A stretch of DNA of 41,182 nucleotides from Acidobacteriota bacterium (GTDB taxonomy: Bacteria > Acidobacteriota > Terriglobia > Bryobacterales > Bryobacteraceae), in contig SYKU01000346.1 of NCBI GenBank assembly GCA_005808865.1, positions 1 through 41,182 on the forward strand, written 5' to 3'. Under the pieces are notes generated by a model. It saw only the letters and a program-made list of their open reading frames with translations, was not told the DNA's origin and searched no databases. A program made the translations under genes and the position numbers. Each line of letters opens with the position of its first letter. Within the stretch, counting starts at the first letter, position 1. Positions 8,169 through 16,571 of the stretch are shown here, piece by piece.

Positions 8169-9827
8169 CTAACTCGCCGCAACAGCCCAGACGTTGCTCG
8201 CGCCGCGCAATGTACCATCTTTAAGACGCTCGCACGCATTGGCATGGCCGCCGACGCTATCGGCAAGCTTGACTTCATGGCCGAGGGCCTTCACTTCTGC
8301 TACCAGGCGCGGATCAAGGCTCCTGGTAACCTCGATCGGCCCTTGCTCTTCGACATGCAGGCGGGGCGCGCTGACAGCCTCGAGTCCGGTGGCCTCGTGT
8401 TCGACGATCTGGCGGCAAAGATGCGCGGCGACGCTGACGATGCGGCGTCCGCCCCGCAACCCACATGCGACGTCGCGGTCCGGCATTCGAAGGATCGTCG
8501 GGCACACGTTGTTGAGAGGGCGCTTGCCGGGCCCGACCGAATTCGGCCGGCCGGGACGCGGATCGAAGCGGCACATGCCGTGGCCCAGCGTGATCCCGGT
8601 TCCGGGAACCGTGACGCACGAGCCGAACGATCCGCCGTGAGAGATTGTGACGGCAACCATGTTGCCTTCGGCATCGGCGGACGTGAGATTGATCGTGCCT
8701 GGACTCGCCGCGGCCGCGAACGCCGTCTGACGGTCAACCGAGCGCGGATACTGGCGAATGTGCTCGACGCGGCCTGCGGCGTAGTCTTTTCCGAGGAAGC
8801 GACGCGGGTCCGCGCCGTCGCCGAAGAAGCGCAGGCGATCGCGCCAGGCGAGCTTTCCGGCCTCCGCGAGTTGGTGCCAATAGATAGCGTCCGTGGGCGC
8901 GCCGGAGGGAAGACACTCCCACATATTGAGCAACTGCGCTACGCTGAGGCCGCCGTTGGCGAGCATGGCGCTATAAACCTTCGCCCCGCGAAACGTGCTT
9001 TCGTAAGGGCGCACGATGCGCGGATCGAAGCGCTTCATGTCGTCGCGCGTAAGGATGCCTCCGAGACTCCGCACGTGATCGGCGATCTTGCGGCCAAGTT
9101 CACCGTCATAGAAATCGCGCCAACCGGTTTGGGCCAGGCGCTGAAGCGTGGTTTCCATGCCGCGCCGGCGCCATCGATCTTGCGGCGACGGAAGCCTTCC
9201 ACCGGGCATGAGGTGCTTCTGCGCTTCGGGAAGCGCGCGAATTACGGATTCGCGGGCGCGGATAGCACCCGCCACGGAATCGTAGGGGAAGCCGCGATCG
9301 AGCAACTCGAGCGAGGGCTGAAAGAGAGAGGCCCACTTTGCGCGGCCCCACTTTTCGTGGATGCGGCCGATGCCGCCCATCACGCCGGGCACGCCCACCG
9401 CGAGGGGGCCATCGACGTTGGCGTTGTTCTCGACTGAGCAATGATATTCATTCTCGTTGATGCCGGCGACGGGGCCTCTTGGCAGCAGGCGGTACATGTT
9501 CTCGCTCGCCGCCGCGGGGGAAACAGAGTTGGCATCCACGTTGAAGACCTGTCCCGTCTTGCCTTCGAGTACAACCGCGCAACAGACGTATCCGCCAAGG
9601 TCAACGGAGTGCGGCTCCAGCATGCAGGCAGCGATGCAGGCGGCAGCCGCCGCGTCCATGGCGTTGCCCCCGGCTTGCAGAATGCTCGCGCCGGCGCGCG
9701 CGGCATCGGGAGGTTCGGCGGCGGTGACTCCGTAACTTCCACGCGCCTCACGGCCTTCGGCCATGGATCGCGCGGCGGCGGTGGCGGTGGTCAGAGCAAG
9801 AAATTCCCGGCGGCTGAAGTTTGACAT
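8169..9827 (-). CDS. gamma-glutamyltransferase-family protein, Tat-exported
   Basis: A 552-residue Ntn hydrolase of the gamma-glutamyltranspeptidase family. The N-terminus S-N-F-S-R-R-E-F-L-A-L-T-T-A-T-A-A-A is a Tat leader. Family blocks include A-G-A-S-I-L-Q-A-G-G-N-A-M-D-A-A-A-A, a self-cleavage/nucleophile region S-P-G-T-I-N-L-T-S-A-D-A-E-G-N-M, and P-G-K-R-P-L-N-N-V-C-P-T-I. By spacing to Asp385, Thr378 takes the place of the catalytic Thr of the classical T-T-H motif, but the next two residues are I-N instead of T-H. Classical enzymes have S-M-S-P-T-I, here N-V-C-P-T-I. It may therefore be a divergent GGT or a GGT-like amidase. The ATG at 9827 is used; a GTG three codons upstream also exists. 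Divergent from the MFS gene. Confidence 0.88.
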   Translation of the reverse strand: MSNFSRREFLALTTATAAARSMAEGREARGSYGVTAAEPPDAARAGASILQAGGNAMDAAAAACIAACMLEPHSVDLGGYVCCAVVLEGKTGQVFNVDANSVSPAAASENMYRLLPRGPVAGINENEYHCSVENNANVDGPLAVGVPGVMGGIGRIHEKWGRAKWASLFQPSLELLDRGFPYDSVAGAIRARESVIRALPEAQKHLMPGGRLPSPQDRWRRRGMETTLQRLAQTGWRDFYDGELGRKIADHVRSLGGILTRDDMKRFDPRIVRPYESTFRGAKVYSAMLANGGLSVAQLLNMWECLPSGAPTDAIYWHQLAEAGKLAWRDRLRFFGDGADPRRFLGKDYAAGRVEHIRQYPRSVDRQTAFAAAASPGTINLTSADAEGNMVAVTISHGGSFGSCVTVPGTGITLGHGMCRFDPRPGRPNSVGPGKRPLNNVCPTILRMPDRDVACGLRGGRRIVSVAAHLCRQIVEHEATGLEAVSAPRLHVEEQGPIEVTRSLDPRLVAEVKALGHEVKLADSVGGHANACERLKDGTLRGASNVWAVAAS

Positions 9828-9853
9828 TGGATACACTTCAAGAATTGTATCGG

Positions 9854-11044
9854 ATGAAATGGGCCCTTATCGCGGTGTTGTGGCTGACGTACTTTCTCAA
9901 CTACGTCGACCGGCAGGTCATCTTCTCTCTGCTGCCCGCCCTGCGGGCGGAGATCGCGATGAGCAACCTGGAACTTGGATTTCTCGGTTCGCTCTTCATC
10001 TGGTTCTATTCGCTGGCTTCGCCCCTCGGCGGCAGGCTGGCCGACCGCTACGGTCCGGAGCGCGTCATCGTGGCGAGCCTGCTGCTGTGGAGCGGTGCAA
10101 CATTGGGGACGGGGCTTAGCGGCTCGGTCGTCCCACTACTTTTTTGGCGAGCGATGACCGGCGTCACTGAGGCTCTGTATTTTCCCGCGGCGGTAAGTCT
10201 GCTCGGCGCGGTACATCCCCAGAGCATGCGGTCGCGCGCGATCTCGCTGCATGGATCCGCGCAGTTTGCGGGCATAGCGGCCGGAGGATGGTTCGGCGGA
10301 TGGATGGCGGAGCAATTCGGATGGCGCAGCGGCTTCTGGTATCTGGCGGCGGGAGGAGTCCTGTGGTCCGTGCCGTTGTGGATGGCGCTCAGGCTGAGCG
10401 CGACGCGCACGCTGACGGAGCGGAGACCGGGGCGGCTCGCCGATCTCCGAAGCCAGGGCTACGTCGCTCTTTCGATCGCGTTCTTTGGCGTGTGCGTCAT
10501 GTTGTGGATGCTGTACGCATGGCTTCCGCTTTTCCTTCACGAAAGGTACGGGCTGAGCCTCAGCCAAAGCGGACTTCACGCCACCATCTTCCTGCAGCTG
10601 GGTTCGCTCGCCGGGATCCTGGCAGGTGGCGTCGCGGGCGATTGGGCAAGCAAACGCCATCGCCTGGGACGGTTGGGACTGGTCGGCGGCGGATTGCTGT
10701 TGGCGGCTCCATTTGCCGTGTGGGTTTTGTCCGCGCGTGAACTGCAAACCGCCGAGACAGCCGCGGCGGCATTCGGCGTGTTCACGGGTATCATGTTGTC
10801 GAATACCATGGCCGCGGCTTATGACATGGTGCCGGAACGATCTTACGGTCTCGCCGCAGGCATCCTAACCATGGTCGGAGGCTCAGCCGGCGGGTTGGCA
10901 ATTCTCTTCGCGGGCGCGTGGAAGGATACCTACGGCATTGAAGCCCTGATGCGCTGGGGCGCGGCTGGTGCAGCCGCGGCGGCGCTATTGCTTCTGATAT
11001 CGGCCCGGAAGCAAAGGCCGCCTCAACAGAAAAAGACCGAATAG
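9854..11044 (+). CDS. major facilitator superfamily transporter
   Basis: A 396-residue inner-membrane carrier with about twelve hydrophobic segments and the MFS signature between segments 2 and 3 (G-G-R-L-A-D-R-Y-G-P-E-R). The first helix ends in L-N-Y-V-D-R-Q-V-I-F, typical of the anion/sugar-acid-type (hexuronate, spinster-like) subgroup. A cytoplasmic central loop carries T-L-T-E-R-R-P-G-R-L-A-D-L-R. The substrate cannot be told from sequence; a carboxylate or sugar acid is plausible. The ATG at 9854 begins the first helix directly. A TTG at 9821 would add 11 residues overlapping the divergent GGT start. Only 26 bp separate the two divergent starts, so the promoters must lie inside the coding sequences or the mRNAs be nearly leaderless. 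Confidence 0.9.
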   Translation: MKWALIAVLWLTYFLNYVDRQVIFSLLPALRAEIAMSNLELGFLGSLFIWFYSLASPLGGRLADRYGPERVIVASLLLWSGATLGTGLSGSVVPLLFWRAMTGVTEALYFPAAVSLLGAVHPQSMRSRAISLHGSAQFAGIAAGGWFGGWMAEQFGWRSGFWYLAAGGVLWSVPLWMALRLSATRTLTERRPGRLADLRSQGYVALSIAFFGVCVMLWMLYAWLPLFLHERYGLSLSQSGLHATIFLQLGSLAGILAGGVAGDWASKRHRLGRLGLVGGGLLLAAPFAVWVLSARELQTAETAAAAFGVFTGIMLSNTMAAAYDMVPERSYGLAAGILTMVGGSAGGLAILFAGAWKDTYGIEALMRWGAAGAAAAALLLLISARKQRPPQQKKTE

Positions 11045-11554
11045 CCGAACGCGAGCGGCGTCACTAAGGGTGGTTCGGAAGCGAGGCGTCGCTGTAGTCG
11101 AATCCGCACGCCCCCGCGATGGTGAAATCCTTAGTGATGGTTGCCGGGTGATCGTGTGAGTGAAGTCTATGCGAACTACTGTTTTGCACCAACGCTCCGC
11201 GGCTTGCGTTTTCGCCCGCCAGGGCGCTCGCGTAGAAGCCCCCTCGAACGGAGTGCCGTACGTGAAACGAATTGCGAACTGGAGAACATGGTTCGCCACG
11301 GTCATGTGTGGAGGGAACCTGGATCGGGCGGGCCATAGTCCACCACGCCGAATGGCTTCGCTACTCCTGAAGGGAGCTTTTCGGGAAACGCGGCCAGCCG
11401 GGACGGCAACTTGCCGGTCCGCGATTCGAGGCGGTGGCCGTTTGCCAATTCGGTCAGCCCCGGCGGAGGCGCCTGTTGAGATTGAGACGGGATTGCCAGC
11501 GGAACGGCTGCTTCGAACCGCGTTTGGTGTAAAACTAGATCGAGAGGATTTAAC
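11045..11554. other. 510-bp region without a convincing gene
   Basis: Open frames here on both strands are Arg/Ser/Pro-rich and overlap each other. I could not match any to a protein family. The stretch around 11090-11330 gives long open frames on both strands at once, which I associate with repeated non-coding elements, but this is an impression. The end of the region carries AGAGGA (11543-11548), the Shine-Dalgarno for the SDR gene. Confidence 0.5.
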
Positions 11555-12319
11555 TTGGCAAACGAATTTCAGGATCGAACCGCGCTCGTGACGGGCGCTT
11601 CGCGAGGCATTGGACGAGCGGCGGCAATCGCCCTGGCGCGCGCGGGCGCGCCCAAGGTCCTTGTGCACTACAACAGTCATGCGGCCGGTATCGAGGAGAC
11701 GATGGCGGCGATCCGCGAGGCAGGGGCAGAGACCTCCGCGCTTCAAGCCGACCTGGCGAAGGTCGAAGGCATTCATTCTCTAATCGCTCTGGTGAAAGCG
11801 TCCGGCACGGCGGTCGATCTGCTGGTAAACAACGCAGGCTCGCTCGTCAAACGCGCGCGTCTCGCGGAGTACACGGACGAGCTATATGACGATGTGATGA
11901 ACCTGAACGTGCGCAGCACGTGGCTGCTGTCACAGGCGCTTGCCCCGGGAATGATCGAACGCGGGAAAGGATGGATTATCAACTTGAGTTCGATTGCCGC
12001 GCGTAATGGCGGCGGTCCGGGCGCGACGATCTACGCGGCGTCAAAGGCAGCTGTCGCGGCGATTACGAAAGGGCTGGCAAAGGAACTCGCTCCGAAGGGG
12101 GTGCGGGTGAACGCCGTCTCTCCGGGAACGGTGGATAACGACTTCCATGCCAAGTTCTCGAACCGGCAGATTCTCGATTCGGTGATCGCGCAGACGCCGG
12201 CGGGAACGTTGGGCACAAACGAAGAAGTGGCCGATACCATCGTGTTCCTGTGTTCCCACGCGGCGCGGTACATACATGGCCAGACCATCGAGATCAACGG
12301 CGGCATGTTCATGGTGTAA
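11555..12319 (+). CDS. short-chain dehydrogenase/reductase (3-oxoacyl-ACP reductase-like)
   Basis: A 254-residue classical SDR that uses NAD(P)H for a ketone/alcohol interconversion in the cytoplasm. Motifs are the cofactor-binding T-G-A-S-R-G-I-G (13-20), N-N-A-G (92-95), Ser145/146 in N-L-S-S-I-A, and the catalytic Y-A-A-S-K (Tyr160, Lys164). The C-terminus Q-T-I-E-I-N-G-G is typical. FabG-like resemblance is general to the family and the substrate is not known. The start is a TTG at 11555, supported by AGAGGA seven bases upstream and by the normal distance from start to the glycine motif. No linked fatty-acid genes. A terminator-like hairpin follows at 12341. Confidence 0.93.
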   Translation: MANEFQDRTALVTGASRGIGRAAAIALARAGAPKVLVHYNSHAAGIEETMAAIREAGAETSALQADLAKVEGIHSLIALVKASGTAVDLLVNNAGSLVKRARLAEYTDELYDDVMNLNVRSTWLLSQALAPGMIERGKGWIINLSSIAARNGGGPGATIYAASKAAVAAITKGLAKELAPKGVRVNAVSPGTVDNDFHAKFSNRQILDSVIAQTPAGTLGTNEEVADTIVFLCSHAARYIHGQTIEINGGMFMV

Positions 12320-12340
12320 GGACGCCTGAAGAAGCTGATC

Positions 12341-12372
12341 GGGTCGAAGGGCGACCCTTGAGGCATTTTTTT
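12341..12372 (+). terminator. probable rho-independent terminator after the SDR gene
   Basis: Stem GGGTCG / CGACCC with a 5-nt loop (12341-12357), then a run of seven T at 12366-12372. The T run starts 8 bases after the stem, further than ideal, so efficiency is uncertain. It lies 21 bp after the SDR stop. Confidence 0.5.
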
Positions 12373-12395
12373 GTAGCGCGTATGCCAAGGCTCTA

Positions 12396-12415
12396 CCTGG
12401 GCCGGAGCGCCCAGG
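12396..12415. repeat. perfect inverted repeat between convergent genes
   Basis: CCTGGGC - 6-nt loop CGGAGC - GCCCAGG, a perfect 7-bp GC-rich stem. It sits between the SDR and the convergent sigma-54 regulator. There is no adjacent T run on either strand, so it may block transcription or mark an RNA 3' end without being a classical terminator. Confidence 0.5.
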
Positions 12416-12428
12416 CCAATCAAGCTAT

Positions 12429-13841
12429 CTATGCCAACTCGAACTTCTTCATCTTGTACCGCAGCCGGTCCCGCGTAATGCCAAGCAGCCGCGCCGCTTG
12501 CGCCTGATTGCCGCTGGTCTTCTCAAGAGCTTTTGCGAGCAGACGCCGTTCCCTCTCATCGAGCGAGACACCATCGCCTGGCGCGCCCGCCAATTCCTGC
12601 GGCATGGGTTCTGCGTGCGGCGCCTTGGCTTCGGCTGGGGGCGCCGCCGGGTTACGAATGTACTGCGGCAGGTCGTGAATGTCGATCTTGTCGCCGGCCG
12701 CCATCATGCAAGCGTGGCCGATTACGTTCTGCAATTCACGCACGTTGCCGGGCCAGCCGTAACGGGCCAGAATGATCTGGGCCCGCTGCGTGATCCCTCG
12801 AACCGGCTTCCGGTACTGTACGGCAAACTGCTGCGTGAAGTAAGTTTCAAGCAGAGGCAAGTCCTCGGGGCGCTCGGCCAAACCGGGCGTGTGAATTTCC
12901 ACCATCGAGAGACGGTAAAACAGATCTTCACGAACTTGTTTTTGAATGATGCGTTCGCGAAGATCGTGATTCGTGGCCGCCACCACGCGCACGTCAACGG
13001 TCCTCGACGACGTGAGAGATCCCACGCGCTGCACCTCGCGGTTCTGAAGTACGCGAAGAAGTTTCGCCTGTGTGGAGAGAGGCATGTCGCCAATCTAGTC
13101 GAGAAACAGCATTCCGCCGTGAGCGTACTCGAACAGCCCGACCTTGTCGCCCGTCGCCCCGGTAAAAGCTCCCTTCACATGGCCGAACAGTTCGCTTTCG
13201 AAGAGCGTTTCCACGACCGCCGAACAGTTACAGACGACGAAGGGCATCCCCGATACAGGGCTCAGTTGATGCAGCGCCCGCGCCACCAGCTCCTTCCCTG
13301 TACCCGTAGCTCCCGTAATGGGGCAATCGCGGAAATGCGGAGCCACGCGCCGGATTACGGCGAACATCTCGCTCATCAGCGGGCTTCGTCCTACCATCTG
13401 CTGGAATTGCGAAGCCGCTAGAAGGTCGCCATCGAGTTGCTGCGCGAAGTGGCGCTTACGCGCGGCGGCGGCAAGCTCCCCGACCTTGCGCCGCAACGCC
13501 TGAATGGCGAGCGGCTTGTTCATGTAATCGCACGCACCTTTTTTGATCGCTTCGACGGCGGACTCGGTAGAATAGTGGGCGGTCATCAGGACGACGTCGA
13601 TGCCAGGATCGATCCGCATGATCCGCTCCAGCACCTCGATACCGCTCAACCTCGGCAGCATCAGGTCGAGCAGCACGATCTGCGGGTGACGGTGCGAGAC
13701 CAGCTCAAGTCCCTCTTCTGGTGTGCCCGCGGTGAAAATCTGAAGTCCGTCGCCTGCGAGCGCCTCTGAGATCAGCTCAAGACACTGCGGATCGTCGTCG
13801 ATCGCCAGAAGGGTGATAGGAAGGTCAAAAGTCAGTGTCAT
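12429..13841 (-). pseudogene. NtrC-type sigma-54 response regulator, interrupted by an in-frame TAG
   Basis: 470 codons of a REC / AAA+ / Fis-HTH activator, split by one stop. REC domain: A-I-D-D-D-P, phosphoacceptor Asp59 in L-L-D-L-M-L-P, and N-K-P. AAA+ domain: Walker A G-A-T-G-T-G-K-E (177-184) and the sigma-54-contacting loop G-A-F-T-G-A (224-229). At codon 249 (13097-13095) the Walker B region reads L-F-L-D-stop-I-G-D, where the family has L-F-L-D-E-I-G-D, so GAG has become TAG. Downstream the same frame continues perfectly: P-L-S-T-Q-A-K-L-L-R-V-L-Q, W-P-G-N-V-R-E-L, and a Fis helix-turn-helix (G-N-Q-A-Q-A-A-R-L-L-G-I-T-R-D-R-L-R-Y-K). The truncated 248-residue product keeps REC and Walker A but cannot hydrolyse ATP or bind DNA. 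A sequencing error is possible. It starts 4 bp after the upstream response regulator. Confidence 0.85.
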
Positions 13842-13845
13842 TTCC

Positions 13846-14214
13846 TCAGTAAGAACTCAAGAAAAGTTCCACTTGTTCGCGCAGTCTGGCGATCTCGATC
13901 GGCTTTGTGATATACCCGTCAAACCCGGCGGATAAAACCCGCTCGCGATCACCCTGCATGGCATAAGCTGTGACGGCGATGACCGGCACATCCTGGAAGC
14001 GCGCATCCCCGCGAAGCTGTTCGAGAACCGCGTAACCGTCGAAGTGCGGCATCTGAATATCCATTAGAACAAGATCCGGAAGCGATTTCCGAATCATCTC
14101 CAGTGCGTTCCTGCCGTCGCAGGCTTCGAGGACTCGATGATGCTCCGTTTCCAGGGCTTCGCGGATCAATTCCCGGCTGATCGGGCTGTCGTCTGCGACG
14201 AGGATAATTTTCAC
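13846..14214 (-). CDS. single-domain response regulator (CheY/DivK-like)
   Basis: A 122-residue stand-alone receiver: I-I-L-V-A-D-D-S (acidic pair Asp8/Asp9), phosphoacceptor Asp52 in L-V-L-M-D-I-Q-M-P, Thr in A-V-T-A-Y-A, and the Lys in I-T-K-P-I-E. It has no output domain, so it would act by protein contact or as a phosphate shuttle. I chose the GTG at 14214, which overlaps the kinase stop as GTGA and puts beta-strand 1 right at the start. An ATG at 14232 preceded by AAGGA is an alternative giving six more residues. It sits between the hybrid kinase and the sigma-54 regulator, so it is likely part of the same phosphorelay. Confidence 0.9.
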   Translation of the reverse strand: MKIILVADDSPISRELIREALETEHHRVLEACDGRNALEMIRKSLPDLVLMDIQMPHFDGYAVLEQLRGDARFQDVPVIAVTAYAMQGDRERVLSAGFDGYITKPIEIARLREQVELFLSSY

Positions 14215-16571
14215 GCACGCTGTCCGGACCATCTTACCGCGTTCCTTATCTCTCTTAACAAGTCTTCCTTCCATGCTTCCGACTTACGGAAGAGCGCTTC
14301 GATCTGCCGTCCAAGCGTCTTCGATTCCGCGGAGGTGAGATCTTTGCCCGTCAGAACAAATACTGGAATTCGATGAGGAGACGGGTCGTCCCGCAGGCAC
14401 CGCAAGACTTCGAAACCGTCGAGCACGGGCATCATAAGGTCAAGGATCATAGCGTCCACCGGGAATCGAGAAAGCTGATCAAGCGCCTGCGCGCCGTCGA
14501 ACGCCTGGAGTACGGCATAACCTGAAGCTTCGAGCGTTTCGCGTAGGAGCGCGACAGTTTCGACGTCGTCGTCGACGACAAGAATGCATCCGGAACCCGC
14601 CCCGCGTCCCGGTCCGACCTGTTTCTTCACCGTGCGGAGCAAATCCTGCCGGTCGATCGGTTTCACGAGATAGTCGGCCGCGCCGAGGGCCAGACCCACT
14701 CTCCTCTCGTCGATAACCGAGATGACGACCACGGGGATGGCGCCGGTCGCCGCGGTGTTCTTTAGCCGGTACAACAGTTCCCAACCGCCTCGTGGGCGGT
14801 TGAGGTTGAGCGTGATGGCGTCGGGTTTTAGTTCGGCGGCCCGGGCAATTGCCTGCCCGCCCGAGGTCACGGCTGCTACGTCATAGCCTTCGGGTTCAAG
14901 CCATCGAGCCACCAGTTCCTGAGAGGGCGCTTCGTCGTCAATGATCAAGATGAGAGGCCGTTGGCGGAAACGGGATCGATCCTGCGCTGGGCCCGGGATG
15001 GCATCACCAGTGACGGGCGCTGAGGGCAGTGTGAATTCGAAGCAACTGCCTTCGCCAAGAGCGCTTTTTACCGAGATGGCTCCGCCGTGATCCTCCACCA
15101 GACGGCGGCTGATGGCGAGGCCCAGCCCGGTACCCTCCCTTACGCCTTTCGTGGTTGCGCCCACCTGCCGGAAGGCTTCAAAGATCGCCTTCTGCTCCTC
15201 GAGCGCAATACCAATACCTGTGTCCGTCACCGCCGTTCGAACGCACCCGCGCGAGGTGGAGGCTTCGACCGCGATCCGTCCGCCATCCGGGGTGAACTTC
15301 ACGGCGTTGCTGATGAGATTGTACAGGATCTGCTTGAAGCGCACCCGATCGGCGAAGATCAGCGCGCCGGGTTCGACGTTTGTGAGAATGTTCAGGCGCT
15401 TCGTCGAGGCGAGCGGGCCGATCGTCGAGAGCACTTCGCTGAGTGCCCCTTCAACGGGAAACCTTTCGCGGTTCAATTCCATCCGGCCGGCTTCGATTTT
15501 CGAGAGATCCAGAATATCGTTGATCAGATCGACAAGGTGCCGCGCGCCTTGCCTGATGTGGGAGATGAATCTCCGCTGCTTTTCGTTTATGAGACCGGCG
15601 GTCTGCTCGGCAAGCAGGTCGGAGAAACCGATAATTGCGTCGCGCGGCGTCCGCAGTTCGTGGCTCATGCTGGCCAGGAACTCGCTCTTGAGGCGGTCGG
15701 CGCGCTCCACTTCGCGGTTACGGAGCTGGAGTTCCGTATTCGTGGCGGCCAACTGCGCGGCGGTCTGTGTGAGATGTTCATTGAGCGCCAGGATCTCCGC
15801 CTCAATCCGCCGGTGGTCGGTCATGTCACGAATGGTGCAGACGGCCTCCGGACCGGTTTCATCCTGGAGGGGACTCAGGTTCACGTCGACCGGCAACTCA
15901 GTGCCGTCAGCGCGGCGAGCCCAAAGCGCAAGACCGGTCCCCATCGGCCGCATCACGGGCCGGCGAAAATAGTCGTCGCGATGTTGAGGATGCTTCTCGC
16001 GGAAACGATCGGGAATAAGAGTCTCAACGAATTCGCCGACGAGCGTGCCCGGTTCGTAGCCGAACATGCGCTCCGCGCTCGTGTTGGCGAGCACGATGCA
16101 GCCGGCGTGGTCCACCTTTAGAATGGCGTCCGCGGTTGCTTCAAATACTTGACGAAATCGGGCCTCCGCGCGCGCTTCCGCCGCGAGTTTCTCGCGCGTA
16201 AGGTCCGCGTGCATGGCGACGACTCCGACAATGCCGCCCGCCGGTCCGGGGAGTGGCCAGGAACATAATGTGACCCCAATGTTCGATCCATCTTTTCGGA
16301 TCCGGTTGCATTGCACACCGGAAATCGAATCGCCGCCAAACTGCCTGGTCACGGTCTGTTGGAAGGCGCCGATCTCGGCGGGTGGGATCACGGGTGGAAG
16401 GCCGCCCAGCGTTTCAGCCTCGGTCCAACCGAACATCCGTTCCGAGCTTTTGTTCCAAAATGTGACTTCACCCTTGGAATTTACAACAAAAGCCGCCAAT
16501 GGACTTGCTTCGAGAACGGCTCGCAGCGCTTCGGCATGTTCATCGTCGCCCGGTGTAACTTGCAAGGCCAT
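14211..16571 (-). CDS. hybrid histidine kinase, PAS-PAS-HisKA-HATPase-REC-REC
   Basis: A 786-residue sensor without membrane segments, so probably cytosolic. Two PAS domains lie at about 13-125 and 137-255. A short coiled coil (about 256-292) leads to HisKA with S-H-E-L-R-T-P (phospho-His304). The ATPase domain has N-L-I-S-N-A-V-K-F-T-P, D-T-G-I-G-I and G-T-G-L-G-L-A-I-S. Two receivers follow. REC1 (about 540-640) has the acidic pair D-D-E and V-K-P-I-D, but the phosphoacceptor is Asn589 (T-L-N-L-N-R-P), so it should not accept phosphate. REC2 (about 662-770) has Asp711 in I-L-D-L-M-M-P, though its usual K-P reads R-K-S. HisKA has R-D-A where most have L-N-A. First gene of the locus with the two regulators. 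Confidence 0.93.
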   Translation of the reverse strand: MALQVTPGDDEHAEALRAVLEASPLAAFVVNSKGEVTFWNKSSERMFGWTEAETLGGLPPVIPPAEIGAFQQTVTRQFGGDSISGVQCNRIRKDGSNIGVTLCSWPLPGPAGGIVGVVAMHADLTREKLAAEARAEARFRQVFEATADAILKVDHAGCIVLANTSAERMFGYEPGTLVGEFVETLIPDRFREKHPQHRDDYFRRPVMRPMGTGLALWARRADGTELPVDVNLSPLQDETGPEAVCTIRDMTDHRRIEAEILALNEHLTQTAAQLAATNTELQLRNREVERADRLKSEFLASMSHELRTPRDAIIGFSDLLAEQTAGLINEKQRRFISHIRQGARHLVDLINDILDLSKIEAGRMELNRERFPVEGALSEVLSTIGPLASTKRLNILTNVEPGALIFADRVRFKQILYNLISNAVKFTPDGGRIAVEASTSRGCVRTAVTDTGIGIALEEQKAIFEAFRQVGATTKGVREGTGLGLAISRRLVEDHGGAISVKSALGEGSCFEFTLPSAPVTGDAIPGPAQDRSRFRQRPLILIIDDEAPSQELVARWLEPEGYDVAAVTSGGQAIARAAELKPDAITLNLNRPRGGWELLYRLKNTAATGAIPVVVISVIDERRVGLALGAADYLVKPIDRQDLLRTVKKQVGPGRGAGSGCILVVDDDVETVALLRETLEASGYAVLQAFDGAQALDQLSRFPVDAMILDLMMPVLDGFEVLRCLRDDPSPHRIPVFVLTGKDLTSAESKTLGRQIEALFRKSEAWKEDLLREIRNAVRWSGQRA

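Noticed and set aside
9821-9850. TTGACA (9821) and TTGTAT (9845) with 18-bp spacing, a near-ideal promoter for the MFS gene
   Set aside because: The -10 would end four bases before the ATG, so transcription would begin inside the coding sequence; the TTGACA also overlaps the GGT start region. Probably coincidence unless a later start is used.
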